A stretch of 64,000 nucleotides of DNA from Candidatus Defluviilinea proxima (lineage in GTDB: Bacteria > Chloroflexota > Anaerolineae > Anaerolineales > Villigracilaceae). Shown here in pieces: positions 37,427 through 44,733 of this stretch (the first letter of the stretch is position 1; each line of letters opens with the position of its first letter). Where the stretch lies: contig JADKIW010000001.1 of NCBI GenBank assembly GCA_016721115.1, positions 1,317,501 to 1,381,500 of the forward strand, written 5' to 3'. The notes beneath the pieces were generated by a model that did not search any database, was not told where the DNA came from, and saw nothing but the letters and a program-made list of their open reading frames with translations. The position numbers and the translations under genes are program-made.

Positions 37427-37474
37427 GGTTGAGAATTGCGCTTCTTGCCTTCTCAAAAGGCGCGATTCTCAACC
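37427..37474. repeat. Inverted repeat upstream of the metallopeptidase
   Basis: Arms 37427-37441 (GGTTGAGAATTGCGC) and 37460-37474 pair with a single mismatch around an 18-nt loop. It lies 28 nt upstream of the peptidase start, in its leader, and may be an operator, an mRNA structure or a dispersed repeat. Confidence 0.55.
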
Positions 37475-37536
37475 GAGTGCGGTATAAGTCCTTGCATCTT
37501 ATCGTGATTCAATGAATTGAGCATTAGGAAAAAAGA

Positions 37537-37565
37537 GTAGGGGCAGGTCTCAGACCTGCCCCTAC
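37537..37565. terminator. Palindrome after clpC
   Basis: Arms GTAGGGGCAGGTCT (37537-37550) and AGACCTGCCCCTAC (37552-37565) pair perfectly around one base. It follows the clpC stop on the - strand, with a T-rich run beyond it, so it can terminate clpC. The GTAGGGGC...GCCCCTAC ends resemble the hairpin at 16950. Confidence 0.65.
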
Positions 37566-37582
37566 AAGGGGTGTAATGTATG

Positions 37583-40057
37583 TTACGCGTCCGCGTGTTG
37601 TTTGTTTTTCTTTTTCACGGGCTCGGATAGTTGAAAGACGATTTTGTTCTTTTCTTCGTCCACATCCACATGCACAGTGGCACCATCTTTGAATTTGCCA
37701 CCGAGCAATTCCATCGAAAGCGGACTCTCGACGTTCTTTTGGATGGCCCTGCGTAACGGCCGTGCGCCGAATGCAGGGTCATAACCTTCCTTGGCGAGCC
37801 ACTTGCGCGCGGCATCGGTCAACTCAACAGTGATGTTGTGTTCGTTCAAACGGTCCTGTACATCTTTCATTTGCAAGACGACGATCTCTTCCATTTGTTC
37901 GATGGAGAGCGGTGAGAACATGATGGTATCGTCAATGCGGTTGATGAACTCAGGACGGAACGCGCCCTTCAATGCCTTTTCGATCTTATCGTGTGCTTCT
38001 CGTTCCTCGCTGGTGGCTTTTGATTGGACAAAGCCCAAAGCGCCACCTTTTCTCACATATTCAGTGCCCAGGTTCGAGGTCATAATGAGAACCGTGTTTC
38101 TAAAATCGACAACATTGCCCTGACCATCGGTCAAACGTCCGTCATCCAAAATTTGGAGTAACGCATTCCAGACTTCGGGATGTGCCTTCTCGATCTCATC
38201 GAACAGAACGACTCGATATGGACGCCTGCGGACTGCTTCGGTCAACTGGCCGCCTTCTTCGTAGCCGACATATCCCGGAGGTGCGCCGAAGAGACGCGAG
38301 ACCGTATGTTGTTCACGGTATTCAGACATATCGATACGCACAAGCGCTTCTTCATCGTCGAACATAAACCAGGCGAGGGCCTTGGCGAGTTCTGTCTTGC
38401 CGACGCCAGAAGGACCGATGAAGATGAACGACCCGATCGGTCGTGATGGATCAGATAACCCTGAACGTGAACGGCGGATAGCATCCGATATGGCGTGGAT
38501 GGCTTCCTCTTGTCCGATAATGCGCTCGTGCAGGCGCGCTTCCATGTGCAGAAGTTTTTCTGATTCAGTTTCCATCATCTGCGTGACAGGGATGCCAGTC
38601 CATTGATGGACAACGGATGCAATATCCTGCACATCTACCACTTCATCAAGCTGGTGTTCCGATTCCCAGACATCACGTTTTTCGTTGTATTCCTGCTCGA
38701 GGCGCAGGCGTTCGGCTTTCTTTTGTGCGGCGCGTTCGTAATCGCGCACTACGCCGGCCTGTTCTTCTTCGGCTTGCATTTTGTCGATCTCGGTTTTCAT
38801 TGCCTTGAGATCGGGAGGCATCGAGTAAAGCGCCACGCGCAATTTTGCGGCGGCTTCATCCATCAGATCAATGGCTTTATCGGGCAGGCGTCGGTCGGTG
38901 ACGTAACGGTCAGCAAGGCGGGCGGCGGCCACGAGGGCATCATCCGCATAGCGAACCTTGTGATGTGCTTCATAACGATCACGCAGGCCATGCAACATTT
39001 TGATCGTATCGTCCACGGTGGGTTCTTCCACATAGATGGGGGCAAAGCGACGTTCGAGTGCCGCATCTTTTTCAATGTGTTTATGGAATTCATCCAACGT
39101 AGTCGCGCCGATGCATTGAAGCTCACCTCGCGCGAGGGCTGGCTTGAGCATGTTGGACGCGTCCATCGCCCCTTGAGCTGCTCCTGCTCCGACGACTGTG
39201 TGCAACTCGTCGATCATCAGGATGATATCGCCCTGTGAGCGTTGGACTTCCTCCATCACGGCTTTGAGTCTTTCCTCGAATTCACCACGGAAGCGTGAGC
39301 CGGCGATCATCGAGCCGAGATCAAGCGCAACCACGCGCTTGCCCGAAAGGATCTCAGGCACATCGTTGTTGGCGATCTTTTGCGCGAGTCCTTCGGCGAT
39401 GGCGGTCTTACCGACACCTGCTTCGCCGATGAGAACAGGATTGTTCTTGGTGCGGCGTGAAAGGATCTGGATCAAACGAAGGATCTCATTATCACGTCCA
39501 ATGACGGGATCGAGTTTGCCTTCGCGTGCGAGTTGGGTTAAATCGCGGGAGTATTTCTCAAGCGTCCGATAGCGGGATTCAGCCTGGGGGTCTGTGACGC
39601 GTTGCCCGCCTCTCAAGTCCTGAATGGCAGAATGGACGCGGTCCCTCGTCAGCCCGGCGGACTCTAAAATGCGCGCGGCGGGCGTATTCCGCTCGGTGAG
39701 GATGGCGAGGAAGATATGCTCGGTAGAGATGTATTCGTCTTTGAGACGGTTGGCTTCCTCGTTGGCGAGGTCAATAATCCGCTTGACGCGCGGGGTGATG
39801 AAGATCTGCCCGGCGCCGCCGCCGAAGATGTTGGCTTTGGGGCTGGCACGCAAAGTCGCGTCGAGACGTTCGGTCAGCGCTTCGGGGCTGACGCTCAGTT
39901 TTTCGAGAATTTGGGGGATCACCCCACCGGGCTGTTCGATCAGCGCCAGCAGGATGTGTTCAGTATCGATCTGGTTGTGGCCGTAGCGCTGGATGATCTC
40001 CGCGGCGCGTTGGGCGGCTTCTTGTGCTCTCTCTGTAAATCGGTCAAATCGCATCAT
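37583..40057 (-). CDS. clpC: AAA+ chaperone ClpC, ATPase partner of ClpP
   Basis: An 824-residue Hsp100 protein. An N-terminal repeat domain (1-145) is followed by AAA module 1 with GEAGVGKT near 215 and arginine finger region, a short UVR-containing middle domain near 410-470, and AAA module 2 with GPSGVGKTELAKAL near 555. The LGF tripeptide in GGALGFVQSK indicates docking to ClpP, so this is ClpC rather than ClpB. It unfolds proteins for degradation. The start is one of two adjacent ATGs; AAGGA lies upstream. An IS element is inserted 52 bp before it. Confidence 0.93.
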   Translation of the reverse strand: MMRFDRFTERAQEAAQRAAEIIQRYGHNQIDTEHILLALIEQPGGVIPQILEKLSVSPEALTERLDATLRASPKANIFGGGAGQIFITPRVKRIIDLANEEANRLKDEYISTEHIFLAILTERNTPAARILESAGLTRDRVHSAIQDLRGGQRVTDPQAESRYRTLEKYSRDLTQLAREGKLDPVIGRDNEILRLIQILSRRTKNNPVLIGEAGVGKTAIAEGLAQKIANNDVPEILSGKRVVALDLGSMIAGSRFRGEFEERLKAVMEEVQRSQGDIILMIDELHTVVGAGAAQGAMDASNMLKPALARGELQCIGATTLDEFHKHIEKDAALERRFAPIYVEEPTVDDTIKMLHGLRDRYEAHHKVRYADDALVAAARLADRYVTDRRLPDKAIDLMDEAAAKLRVALYSMPPDLKAMKTEIDKMQAEEEQAGVVRDYERAAQKKAERLRLEQEYNEKRDVWESEHQLDEVVDVQDIASVVHQWTGIPVTQMMETESEKLLHMEARLHERIIGQEEAIHAISDAIRRSRSGLSDPSRPIGSFIFIGPSGVGKTELAKALAWFMFDDEEALVRIDMSEYREQHTVSRLFGAPPGYVGYEEGGQLTEAVRRRPYRVVLFDEIEKAHPEVWNALLQILDDGRLTDGQGNVVDFRNTVLIMTSNLGTEYVRKGGALGFVQSKATSEEREAHDKIEKALKGAFRPEFINRIDDTIMFSPLSIEQMEEIVVLQMKDVQDRLNEHNITVELTDAARKWLAKEGYDPAFGARPLRRAIQKNVESPLSMELLGGKFKDGATVHVDVDEEKNKIVFQLSEPVKKKNKQHADA

Positions 40058-40082
40058 AGGGGTTATTCCTTTTCTAACAAAG

Positions 40083-40109
40083 AGACCCTAAAGGTCTCGA
40101 AGACCTTTA
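40083..40109. repeat. Left part of a 33-nt palindrome split by the IS element
   Basis: Arm AGACCCTAAAGGTCT (40083-40097), loop CGA, then AGACCTTTA (40101-40109). The remaining GGGTCT is at 40981-40986, on the far side of the IS. Joined, the two pieces form a perfect 15-bp stem. Confidence 0.85.
40107..40109. other. Target-site duplication, left copy
   Basis: TTA directly before the left inverted repeat, matching TTA at 40978-40980 after the right one. Confidence 0.75.
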
Positions 40110-40977
40110 GAGGCTGTTTAATAAATCTTAAATTTAGCAAGACGTCGTAGCCCAAGCCGGATCATCAAGATATAAATAAAAGACTCACTGGATTGCACCA
40201 AGCGCTCATAGTCTCTAGCCATACGACGATTGCGCGTGATCCAAGCATTAGTTCGTTCAATGACCCAGCGTTTGGGTAGAACTTGAAATCCTTTTTGGTT
40301 GCCTACCTTCAAGATGAAGGTGATCTCAGCTTGAAGTTCATTTTTGACCCAATCAACGAGGTGCCCACGATAACCACCATCAGCAAAGATTTTTTGCAAA
40401 CGCGCTCTGAGAGACTTCCTCTTTTTCAATTTCACCAGAGTTTCTTCGCCAGCATAAACATCTTGTACATCAGCGGCAGTGACTTTGGCCAGAACTACGA
40501 GCCCCATCGTATCTGTAATCACATTTCTTTTTCGTCCTTTTATCAGTTTGCCACCATCAAAACCAATTTTTTCACCACCTTCTGCACTTTTTATGCTTTG
40601 ACTATCCAGAATCATTGCACTCGCTTGTGGACTACGCCCTGCTTGAATTCGAACGCGCTCTCGAATGATCGTATTAAGCTTTTCCCACATGCGGTTCTTC
40701 CCAAACTGTCTAAAATAATAATAGACTGTTTGCCAAGCAGGAAACTCATGTGGTAAATCTCGCCAAACACAACCATTTTTGACAATGTAAAGATGCCATT
40801 CATAATCGCTCGCCAAGGTATTTCTCGTGGTCTGCCTTTGCGCTTTGCTCTGGGCAAGTATGGCGCAATTTGCTTCCATTCGGTATCATTCAGGTTAGTC
40901 GGGTATTCTTGGTTTGATTTGGTCATCATCCAAGTTTGCCCGATTTTTCCTCTTTTTCCTATTTATTAAACAGCCTC
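40110..40977 (-). mobile_element. IS5-family insertion sequence, 868 bp, complete ends
   Basis: The element is bounded by 17-bp perfect inverted repeats GAGGCTGTTTAATAAAT (40110-40126 and 40961-40977) and flanked by a TTA duplication. It encodes one transposase in two frames. Size, end structure and a 3-bp target agree with the IS427-like branch of IS5. It lies within the right arm of a palindrome upstream of clpC. Confidence 0.9.
40118..40929 (-). CDS. IS5-family DDE transposase, needs a -1 frameshift
   Basis: The first frame begins at ATG 40929 and runs through an N-terminal domain ending AIMNGIF. The normal continuation YIVKNGCVWRDLPHEFPAWQ is in the -1 frame; the switch lies at about 40787-40793 within TCTTTAC. 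The second frame gives the DDE core: ILDSQSIKSAEGG, FADGGYRGH and WVIERTNAWITRNRRMARDYE, so the catalytic residues are intact. Either programmed frameshifting is used, as in several IS5 relatives, or one base has been lost. The joined product is about 270 residues. Confidence 0.85.
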
Positions 40978-40980
40978 TTA
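40978..40980. other. Target-site duplication, right copy
   Basis: TTA immediately after the right inverted repeat; pairs with 40107-40109. Confidence 0.75.
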
Positions 40981-41001
40981 GGGTCTAGTTTGACAAGTGC
41001 G

Positions 41002-41007
41002 ATTATA
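41002..41007 (-). promoter_or_regulatory. Possible original clpC -10 box, now beyond the IS
   Basis: TATAAT on the - strand at 41007-41002 points toward clpC. A CTGACA about 20 nt upstream is a weak -35 candidate. The IS separates this box from clpC by more than 900 bp. Confidence 0.4.
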
Positions 41008-41013
41008 ACAAAA

Positions 41014-41038
41014 CCGCGCTGGCGGTTTGTCAGCGCGG
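41014..41038 (-). terminator. Terminator of the GT-C gene
   Basis: On the - strand, CCGCGCTG (41038-41031) pairs with CAGCGCGG (41021-41014) and is followed by TTTTGTT. It ends transcription of the upstream 41117-42637 gene. Confidence 0.7.
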
Positions 41039-41116
41039 CGTAAGAGGAGTGTTGGAATTTGGGTTTTATGAGGCGTTAATTGTGTCGTGACAATGCTACT
41101 TCACGATACGGTATTT

Positions 41117-42637
41117 TCATTGTTCCAAACGATTTGCAATGTACACTATCGTAGGTCGCCTTCTCCAGCCAGTAACTGGATAAAACCCCATTGTTTCTTC
41201 ATCAAATATCGTTTCAGTTTTTGTGTAGTACTGATTGATTTTCGGACAGCAATAATTCCAGCTAGAATCTAAAATTATCACGTCAAAAAGTTGTTCGCGG
41301 ATCATATCGTTTAGGTTTTCTCTTAACAATGCCTTACCTTCTGACTTCTTGTTTCCCCGCACAATATCCCAAATCGCAGATTGATGCGCATAGGGTTTTT
41401 TGCCTGCTAATGTTGATAAATAACCGTGATCGGCAATGTACACATTCCCATCGAAGTTTGAAATAAACTGTATAAGCTCATGCCCCGCTTTCAGGTCTGC
41501 GTTTGTCGGGATTTGTTCGTATGGGTTGTAAAACAGAATGATCAACTGGATCAAGCAAGCTATGTGAATCATGGATTCCATTCGTGTCTTGCGGCCTGTT
41601 TCTAATTGTTTGCTTATTTTCATTAGTTCGTTCAGACCCAATCCAAACAAAATAGAAATAATGGCATAGGCAGGTAATAGGACATTGTCGTATCCACCCT
41701 CTTTTACGCGGGTGAGGAATGTCCCTGCTAACGCACCTGCCGATATAACTGCCCATTGGAAATAAATAGAACGATCTTGGTTGGTCTTGTTTGCAAAGAA
41801 GAATAAGGCAACAAGAATTGCTAGTGGCGCATGAATGAGTAAATCATTACGCCACATGGTTACCATTTCTGTTTTCAACCATTCTGTCTGTTGAAATAGA
41901 AGTCCGAAAATGTAGTAAGAATACCACCCCTCGCTTGCTAGATTTAATGCCAACGTGACCGCTCCAATAGTCACTGTTGTGGCAGCAAGTAATATCAATG
42001 CATATTTCCGATTTTTTATTAAAAAATAAAAAATAGCAGGTAGACAGGCGATTAATGCAGTTTGCTTTGTAAGAAATGTTGCAGCTGCCAGTAGCCCTGT
42101 TAGGATTGCATAACTTGGAGTTTTTTGGCGCCTAATGAAGAAAACGAACAAGAGCCATAATGTTAAAAATAATGAGTCCACTCTAGCAATATCCAGCCAT
42201 GCTCCCGTTATACGGAATGATGCCACAAAGAGGCTGGTGGATAATAATGATGCCCACCAGCTTTTTGTCTCATCATATACAATCAGAAATATTGTCGTAA
42301 ACGAGATTAGAGACGCAATGAACGAAACCAATCTGAGTGGGAGTAAGCCACCTCCTAATAGTGGTGATACTAAAGCTGATAGATAGAAATATAGTGGAGG
42401 GTATAAAAAAGGCACAAAGTTGATACTTGGTGCAGTGTAAACACTGTTTCCGTCAACTATTCGTTGGACTTGGTCAACCATACCTCCCTCGATCCATTCC
42501 AGCTCAAATGGATACGGCATTCGGTGGTATACGATCCACAGATAGATCAAAATATAATATACAGCAATCGAGAACAAGGTGTATTTAATGATTCGTAATA
42601 ATACGATGTCGACGGACAGTTTGGAAAGGTTTTTCAA
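41117..42637 (-). CDS. GT-C-type membrane glycosyltransferase
   Basis: A 506-residue protein with about ten membrane helices. After the first helix comes a loop with FELEWIEGGMVDQVQRI, where an acidic residue pair fits the metal and catalytic site of GT-C enzymes, and PFLYPPLYFYLSAL follows, as in ArnT/PMT-like proteins. A C-terminal soluble part lies outside. It would transfer a sugar from a polyprenyl-phosphate donor, but the acceptor is unknown. A stop just upstream forces a TTG start at 42637. AT-rich relative to neighbours. Confidence 0.7.
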   Translation of the reverse strand: MKNLSKLSVDIVLLRIIKYTLFSIAVYYILIYLWIVYHRMPYPFELEWIEGGMVDQVQRIVDGNSVYTAPSINFVPFLYPPLYFYLSALVSPLLGGGLLPLRLVSFIASLISFTTIFLIVYDETKSWWASLLSTSLFVASFRITGAWLDIARVDSLFLTLWLLFVFFIRRQKTPSYAILTGLLAAATFLTKQTALIACLPAIFYFLIKNRKYALILLAATTVTIGAVTLALNLASEGWYSYYIFGLLFQQTEWLKTEMVTMWRNDLLIHAPLAILVALFFFANKTNQDRSIYFQWAVISAGALAGTFLTRVKEGGYDNVLLPAYAIISILFGLGLNELMKISKQLETGRKTRMESMIHIACLIQLIILFYNPYEQIPTNADLKAGHELIQFISNFDGNVYIADHGYLSTLAGKKPYAHQSAIWDIVRGNKKSEGKALLRENLNDMIREQLFDVIILDSSWNYCCPKINQYYTKTETIFDEETMGFYPVTGWRRRPTIVYIANRLEQ

Positions 42638-42735
42638 TTTCTACGCCTGATAAGTTTTAAGTATGAGTGACTCATTGTAGTTGTGCGATGGATATTTTGT
42701 CAACGCGGCAGAAAATACATTCGTAAAGAAAAGAA

Positions 42736-43092
42736 TCAATTTACATTTATGCTTACGCTCCCAATCTGCTCTGTCCCTAATGGGAATTCATCAAAACCGC
42801 CCCAGTCATGATTTTCTACTTTCCTTAGAAAATGTTCGTTGCCGGTTGTGGTGGCTTTTACGAAGGTGATTTCAATGATTTCTTCTCCCAGATGGATGTT
42901 TTTGGCATGCCAGTTTCCATCAGGTTTCATAGATACCGGTGGATTTTGAAGATAATAATGCCCATATGTATCTCGTAAAACAGCCCATATAAAACTATCA
43001 ATCTCCAGTGAATGATTTCCGTTTGCTTCTATAACACTATCAATAGAAAATGATTCACCAGGAGATGGAAAAGTTATTTGGAATGAACTCAT
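42736..43092 (-). CDS. Hypothetical small beta-rich protein
   Basis: A 118-residue protein with no signal or membrane segment. The first part (QITFPSPGESFSIDSVIEA) and later strands around GNWHAKNIHLGEEIIEITFVKAT look like an immunoglobulin-like beta-sandwich, of the kind otherwise found attached to surface proteins. Lacking export signals, it may be a cytoplasmic protein or a remnant of a larger one. Not recognised. Confidence 0.5.
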   Translation of the reverse strand: MSSFQITFPSPGESFSIDSVIEANGNHSLEIDSFIWAVLRDTYGHYYLQNPPVSMKPDGNWHAKNIHLGEEIIEITFVKATTTGNEHFLRKVENHDWGGFDEFPLGTEQIGSVSINVN

Positions 43093-43176
43093 ACTTTATC
43101 CTCTCTGCAAGAAAGCGTTTTTTTCTTTGCCAAAATAATTATACGCCTGCAATCTAACAAAATAACACAACCCGAC

Positions 43177-43182
43177 TATAAT
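43177..43182 (+). promoter_or_regulatory. -10 box for a probable leaderless mRNA
   Basis: TATAAT at 43177-43182 ends 8 nt before the ATG at 43191 and no ribosome site is present, so the message is likely to start at the ATG. Confidence 0.6.
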
Positions 43183-43190
43183 TCCCATCA

Positions 43191-44192
43191 ATGAGTTCCA
43201 TCACCCTCTCTGCGAATGCGAGCGATCACCCGCAACTGCGCGCGATGAACGTTTTCCGCGATCTACCTGCTGTGGCCGATCTGATCGAAGTGTGTTTTTC
43301 CAGCACAATGGATAACGACGGTCAGCGCTACATTGCAGATATGCGTCGCGCCAGTCGCGACGATAGTTTCTTGCGTTGGGCCTCGCACATGACGGAGACC
43401 GCGTCCCTACCCCTCACGGGATTTGTCTGGGAGGAAAACGGTAGTGTTGTTGGCAATGCCAGTCTCATCCCCTTCCGCGATAATGGTAAGCGCATCTACC
43501 TCATTGCCAACATTGCTGTGCATCCTGATTATCGTCGGCGCGGCATTGCGCGCATCCTCACCCGCCGCGCCATGCAATACGGTTGGGATAAAAAGGCATC
43601 CGCGCTCTGGCTCCATGTCCGTGATGATAACCCCGGCGCCATCCAACTCTACTCTGACCTTGGTTTTCAAGAGATCGCTCGCCGCACCAATTGGACTGCG
43701 AAGCCCGACATCCACCTCCTCAAGCCCTATACCGATATTGAGATCGCTCCTCGTCCTGCGCATTTCTGGCCGCTTCAAAAGGACTGGCTTCGCCGCATCA
43801 ACCCCAACCATTTGGATTGGTACCGTTCCTTCAACCTTAACTCCCTTCGGCCTGGATTTGCCAACTGGCTGTATTTGCTTCTTGTTGACATGAACATTAA
43901 GCAATGGGTCGCGGTTCGCAACGGTGAAATGTTGGCGGCTTTGTCGTGGGCTCCGAATGGGGGGAGATCAGAGTCGCTTATGGCGGCAACAGGCGAAAGG
44001 TCCGACCCTGAGGCGTTGACCCATTTGTTGATCCATGCACGGCGTGTGTTGGCCAATCAATCCAGTCTGTCGTTGGAACATCCAGCGAACGAAATGCGGG
44101 ATGCCTTCGTGGAAGCGGGCTTCAAAGAGCGTCGCACATTGTTGTGGATGCGTGCGGACCCTGCAACCCAACCCCGCGAACTGCGTAAATAA
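43191..44192 (+). CDS. Double GNAT N-acetyltransferase
   Basis: A 333-residue protein. The first GNAT domain (about 20-175) contains NIAVHPDYRRRGIARILTRRAM, a strong acetyl-CoA loop, and DNPGAIQLYSDLGFQEIARR. The second half (about 195-325) keeps the fold but has a weaker loop (ALTHLLIHARRVLANQ), suggesting an inactive partner domain. The two-domain form recalls mycothiol- or peptide-acetylating GNATs. Likely leaderless. Confidence 0.82.
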   Translation: MSSITLSANASDHPQLRAMNVFRDLPAVADLIEVCFSSTMDNDGQRYIADMRRASRDDSFLRWASHMTETASLPLTGFVWEENGSVVGNASLIPFRDNGKRIYLIANIAVHPDYRRRGIARILTRRAMQYGWDKKASALWLHVRDDNPGAIQLYSDLGFQEIARRTNWTAKPDIHLLKPYTDIEIAPRPAHFWPLQKDWLRRINPNHLDWYRSFNLNSLRPGFANWLYLLLVDMNIKQWVAVRNGEMLAALSWAPNGGRSESLMAATGERSDPEALTHLLIHARRVLANQSSLSLEHPANEMRDAFVEAGFKERRTLLWMRADPATQPRELRK

Positions 44193-44222
44193 GGTGACAG
44201 TCACAACGGTGATGTCACCTTA
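44190..44222 (+). terminator. Hairpin at the end of the GNAT gene
   Basis: Arms TAAGGTGAC (44190-44198) and GTCACCTTA (44214-44222) pair perfectly, then TTTTTT follows. The TAA stop of the GNAT gene is in the left arm. A ribosome site for the next gene comes right after, so it may only attenuate. Confidence 0.65.
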
Positions 44223-44240
44223 TTTTTTGAAGGAGAAAAA

Positions 44241-44618
44241 ATGACAAAGTTTTTACTACGCCTGCTCATCAATGCAATCGCTTTATACTTGGCAGTTTTG
44301 ATCGTGCCCGGTATTGACCTGATGAGTAGCACACTTTCGCTCGTAGGGCTGGCGCTCATCTTTGGGCTTGTCAACGCGCTTGTCCGCCCGTTGCTCAAGT
44401 TTCTCACCTGTGCGCTGATCGCTCTGACGCTCGGCCTGTTCACGCTCGTCATCAACACGTTCCTTTTCTGGCTTACGAGTGTCATCGGTCAATCGTTTGG
44501 GATCGCACTGGTCATTAGTGACCCCGTTTGGTGGAACGCTTTCCTGGGCGGCCTCATCGTCAGTGTTGTTAGCATCGTGATGACGATGATCTTGAAGGAT
44601 GAACTGAAGAAGAAGTAA
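44241..44618 (+). CDS. Phage-holin-family (PF04020-like) membrane protein
   Basis: A 125-residue protein with four membrane helices. The pattern LLRLLINAIALYLAVLIVPGI, ALIFGLVNALVRPLLKFL and TLGLFTLVINTFLFWLTS is that of the widespread YvlD-type family named phage holin family but found on chromosomes. It is a membrane protein of unclear role, often in envelope-stress loci. Ribosome site GAAGGAG. Confidence 0.85.
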   Translation: MTKFLLRLLINAIALYLAVLIVPGIDLMSSTLSLVGLALIFGLVNALVRPLLKFLTCALIALTLGLFTLVINTFLFWLTSVIGQSFGIALVISDPVWWNAFLGGLIVSVVSIVMTMILKDELKKK

Positions 44619-44638
44619 TTCGGCATTTCAGCTCGAGC

Positions 44639-44667
44639 AAACGGCTTGCGCAATGCAAGCCGTTTTT
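44639..44667 (+). terminator. Rho-independent terminator
   Basis: Arms AAACGGCTTGC (44639-44649) and GCAAGCCGTTT (44655-44665) pair perfectly and run into T residues. It ends the holin-family gene. Confidence 0.85.
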
Positions 44668-44717
44668 GTTTATAAATTCACCTGTTGTAGAAAAGATCCC
44701 GTTGTATTGGCCTGATT

Positions 44718-44723
44718 TATAAT
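44718..44723 (+). promoter_or_regulatory. Possible -10 box, near-leaderless
   Basis: TATAAT at 44718-44723 ends 10 nt before ATG 44734. Predicted leader is a few nucleotides. No ribosome site seen. Confidence 0.45.
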
Positions 44724-44733
44724 TGCATCCAAT

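Noticed and set aside
38603..39238. 211-codon frame opposite clpC
   Set aside because: Antisense shadow; composition typical of the reverse of an AAA+ gene.
40612..40929. First transposase frame as a separate 105-residue gene
   Set aside because: After the frame break the sequence no longer matches the transposase family; it is better treated as the first part of one frameshifted gene.
40981..41116. CIRCE-type heat-shock operator upstream of clpC
   Set aside because: Looked for the TTAGCACTC-N9-GAGTGCTAA pattern and did not find it; only a terminator and a TATAAT are present.
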